Source: Eubacteriales bacterium (GTDB lineage: Bacteria > Bacillota > Clostridia > Oscillospirales > Butyricicoccaceae). From it: 57,096 nucleotides of DNA. The number at the start of each line of letters is the position of its first letter. The stretch's first letter is position 1. The notes below the pieces were generated by a model. The model was not told the origin of the DNA. It made no database searches and saw only the letters and a list, made by a program, of their open reading frames with translations. The stretch covers positions 1 to 57,096 of the forward strand of contig JAUNGZ010000018.1 in assembly GCA_030524205.1 (NCBI GenBank), given 5' to 3'. Below are positions 56,923 through 57,096 of this stretch, one piece after another. The position numbers were made by a program, and so were the translations under genes.

Positions 56923-56937
56923 GCCTGATCAATGTGG

Positions 56938-57010
56938 CTCCTCAAGTTGGACTCGAACCAACGACCCTGCGGTTAACAGCCGCATGCTCTACCAACTGAG
57001 CTATTGAGGA
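56938..57010 (-). tRNA. tRNA-Asn (GTT)
   Basis: Cloverleaf with acceptor TCCTCAA/TTGAGGA, anticodon loop CTGTTAA (GTT), T-stem GTTGG/CCAAC, discriminator G and encoded CCA (56935-56937). First tRNA after the 5S gene. Confidence 0.96.
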
Positions 57011-57018
57011 ATATAGGG

Positions 57019-57042
57019 GGCGGACCAGTAAACTGATCCGCC
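57019..57042. other. Spacer hairpin between 5S rRNA and tRNA-Asn
   Basis: ggcggaccagt (57019-57029) pairs with 57032-57042 except for one position that becomes U-G in the minus-strand transcript. Probably part of rRNA precursor processing. Confidence 0.5.
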
Positions 57043-57047
57043 TATGT

Positions 57048-57096
57048 GCGCGTCGAGTTATCTTTCCGGGCCGTCGCCAGCCAAGTATTGTCACCG
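57048..57096 (-). rRNA. 5S rRNA, 3' end (cut by window edge)
   Basis: On the minus strand the last 49 bases read as the 3' part of a 5S rRNA: GGTGACAATACTTGGCTGG, then CGACGGCCCGGAAAGATA and a GACGC end. The internal GGCTGG/CGGCC hairpin with its GGAAAGATA flank is the helix IV-V region. Followed by four tRNA genes, as expected at the end of an rRNA operon. The exact 3' end is uncertain by a few bases. Confidence 0.82.

Noticed and set aside
1-57096. Search by eye for CRISPR arrays, insertion sequences, phage genes or attachment sites
   Set aside because: No regularly spaced repeats, transposase, integrase or phage structural genes are visible; gene content is core-like throughout.

Overview
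This window looks like chromosomal core sequence from a GC-rich, endospore-forming Clostridia. The evidence is a complete spoIIIAA-AH cluster, a T-box leader, a murB-rapZ-whiA block, a DUF512/der/plsY/gpsA block and WalR-type boxes. By gene content I would guess an Oscillospirales lineage; that is inference, because no marker here fixes the genus. I see no phage, insertion sequence or CRISPR array.

Left part (1-9773, all minus strand, transcribed right to left): a response regulator, a sensor-poor histidine kinase, a degenerate sugar-ABC ATPase with its permease, then a canonical RbsA/RbsC/RbsB-type importer, and finally the 5' part of iolD running off the window edge. IolD points to inositol or a related cyclitol as the imported compound. 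The kinase has essentially no extracytoplasmic sensor domain, and its reading frame overlaps that of the degenerate ABC ATPase. The ABC pair may therefore act as the sensory input; this is the most interesting candidate system here.

Middle part: asp23 and the eight-gene spoIIIA operon (10289-15466, minus) are divergent from an aromatic amino acid operon (15535-25977, plus). That operon has a textbook sigma-A promoter and a T-box leader, followed by DAHP synthase, aroB, aroC, pheA, aroA, an aroE-aroK fusion and a secreted SLH/phosphodiester-glycosidase protein. A 23-bp perfect hairpin separates it from a minus-strand housekeeping operon (murB-rapZ-whiA-dnaE-pfkA-SDR, 26236-34216). Next come a small lipoprotein with its own promoter, DUF512-der-plsY-gpsA, and yceD-rpmF.

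Right part: a TRAP transporter operon (zinc alcohol dehydrogenase, CoA-transferase, crotonase, dctP, dctQ, dctM; minus) is divergent from uxuA-uxuB (plus). A LacI-family regulator lies nearby. Both transcription units carry a near-identical CG-centred operator. uxuAB identify hexuronate catabolism (fructuronate/mannonate to 2-keto-3-deoxygluconate), while the product of the CoA-ester part of the TRAP operon is not obvious. After this come an RluA-type pseudouridine synthase, a CE4 polysaccharide deacetylase preceded by three tandem WalR half-sites, degV and a zinc-ribbon protein. The window ends with the tail of an rRNA operon: four tRNA genes (Thr, Asp, CAT, Asn; minus) and the 3' end of a 5S rRNA.
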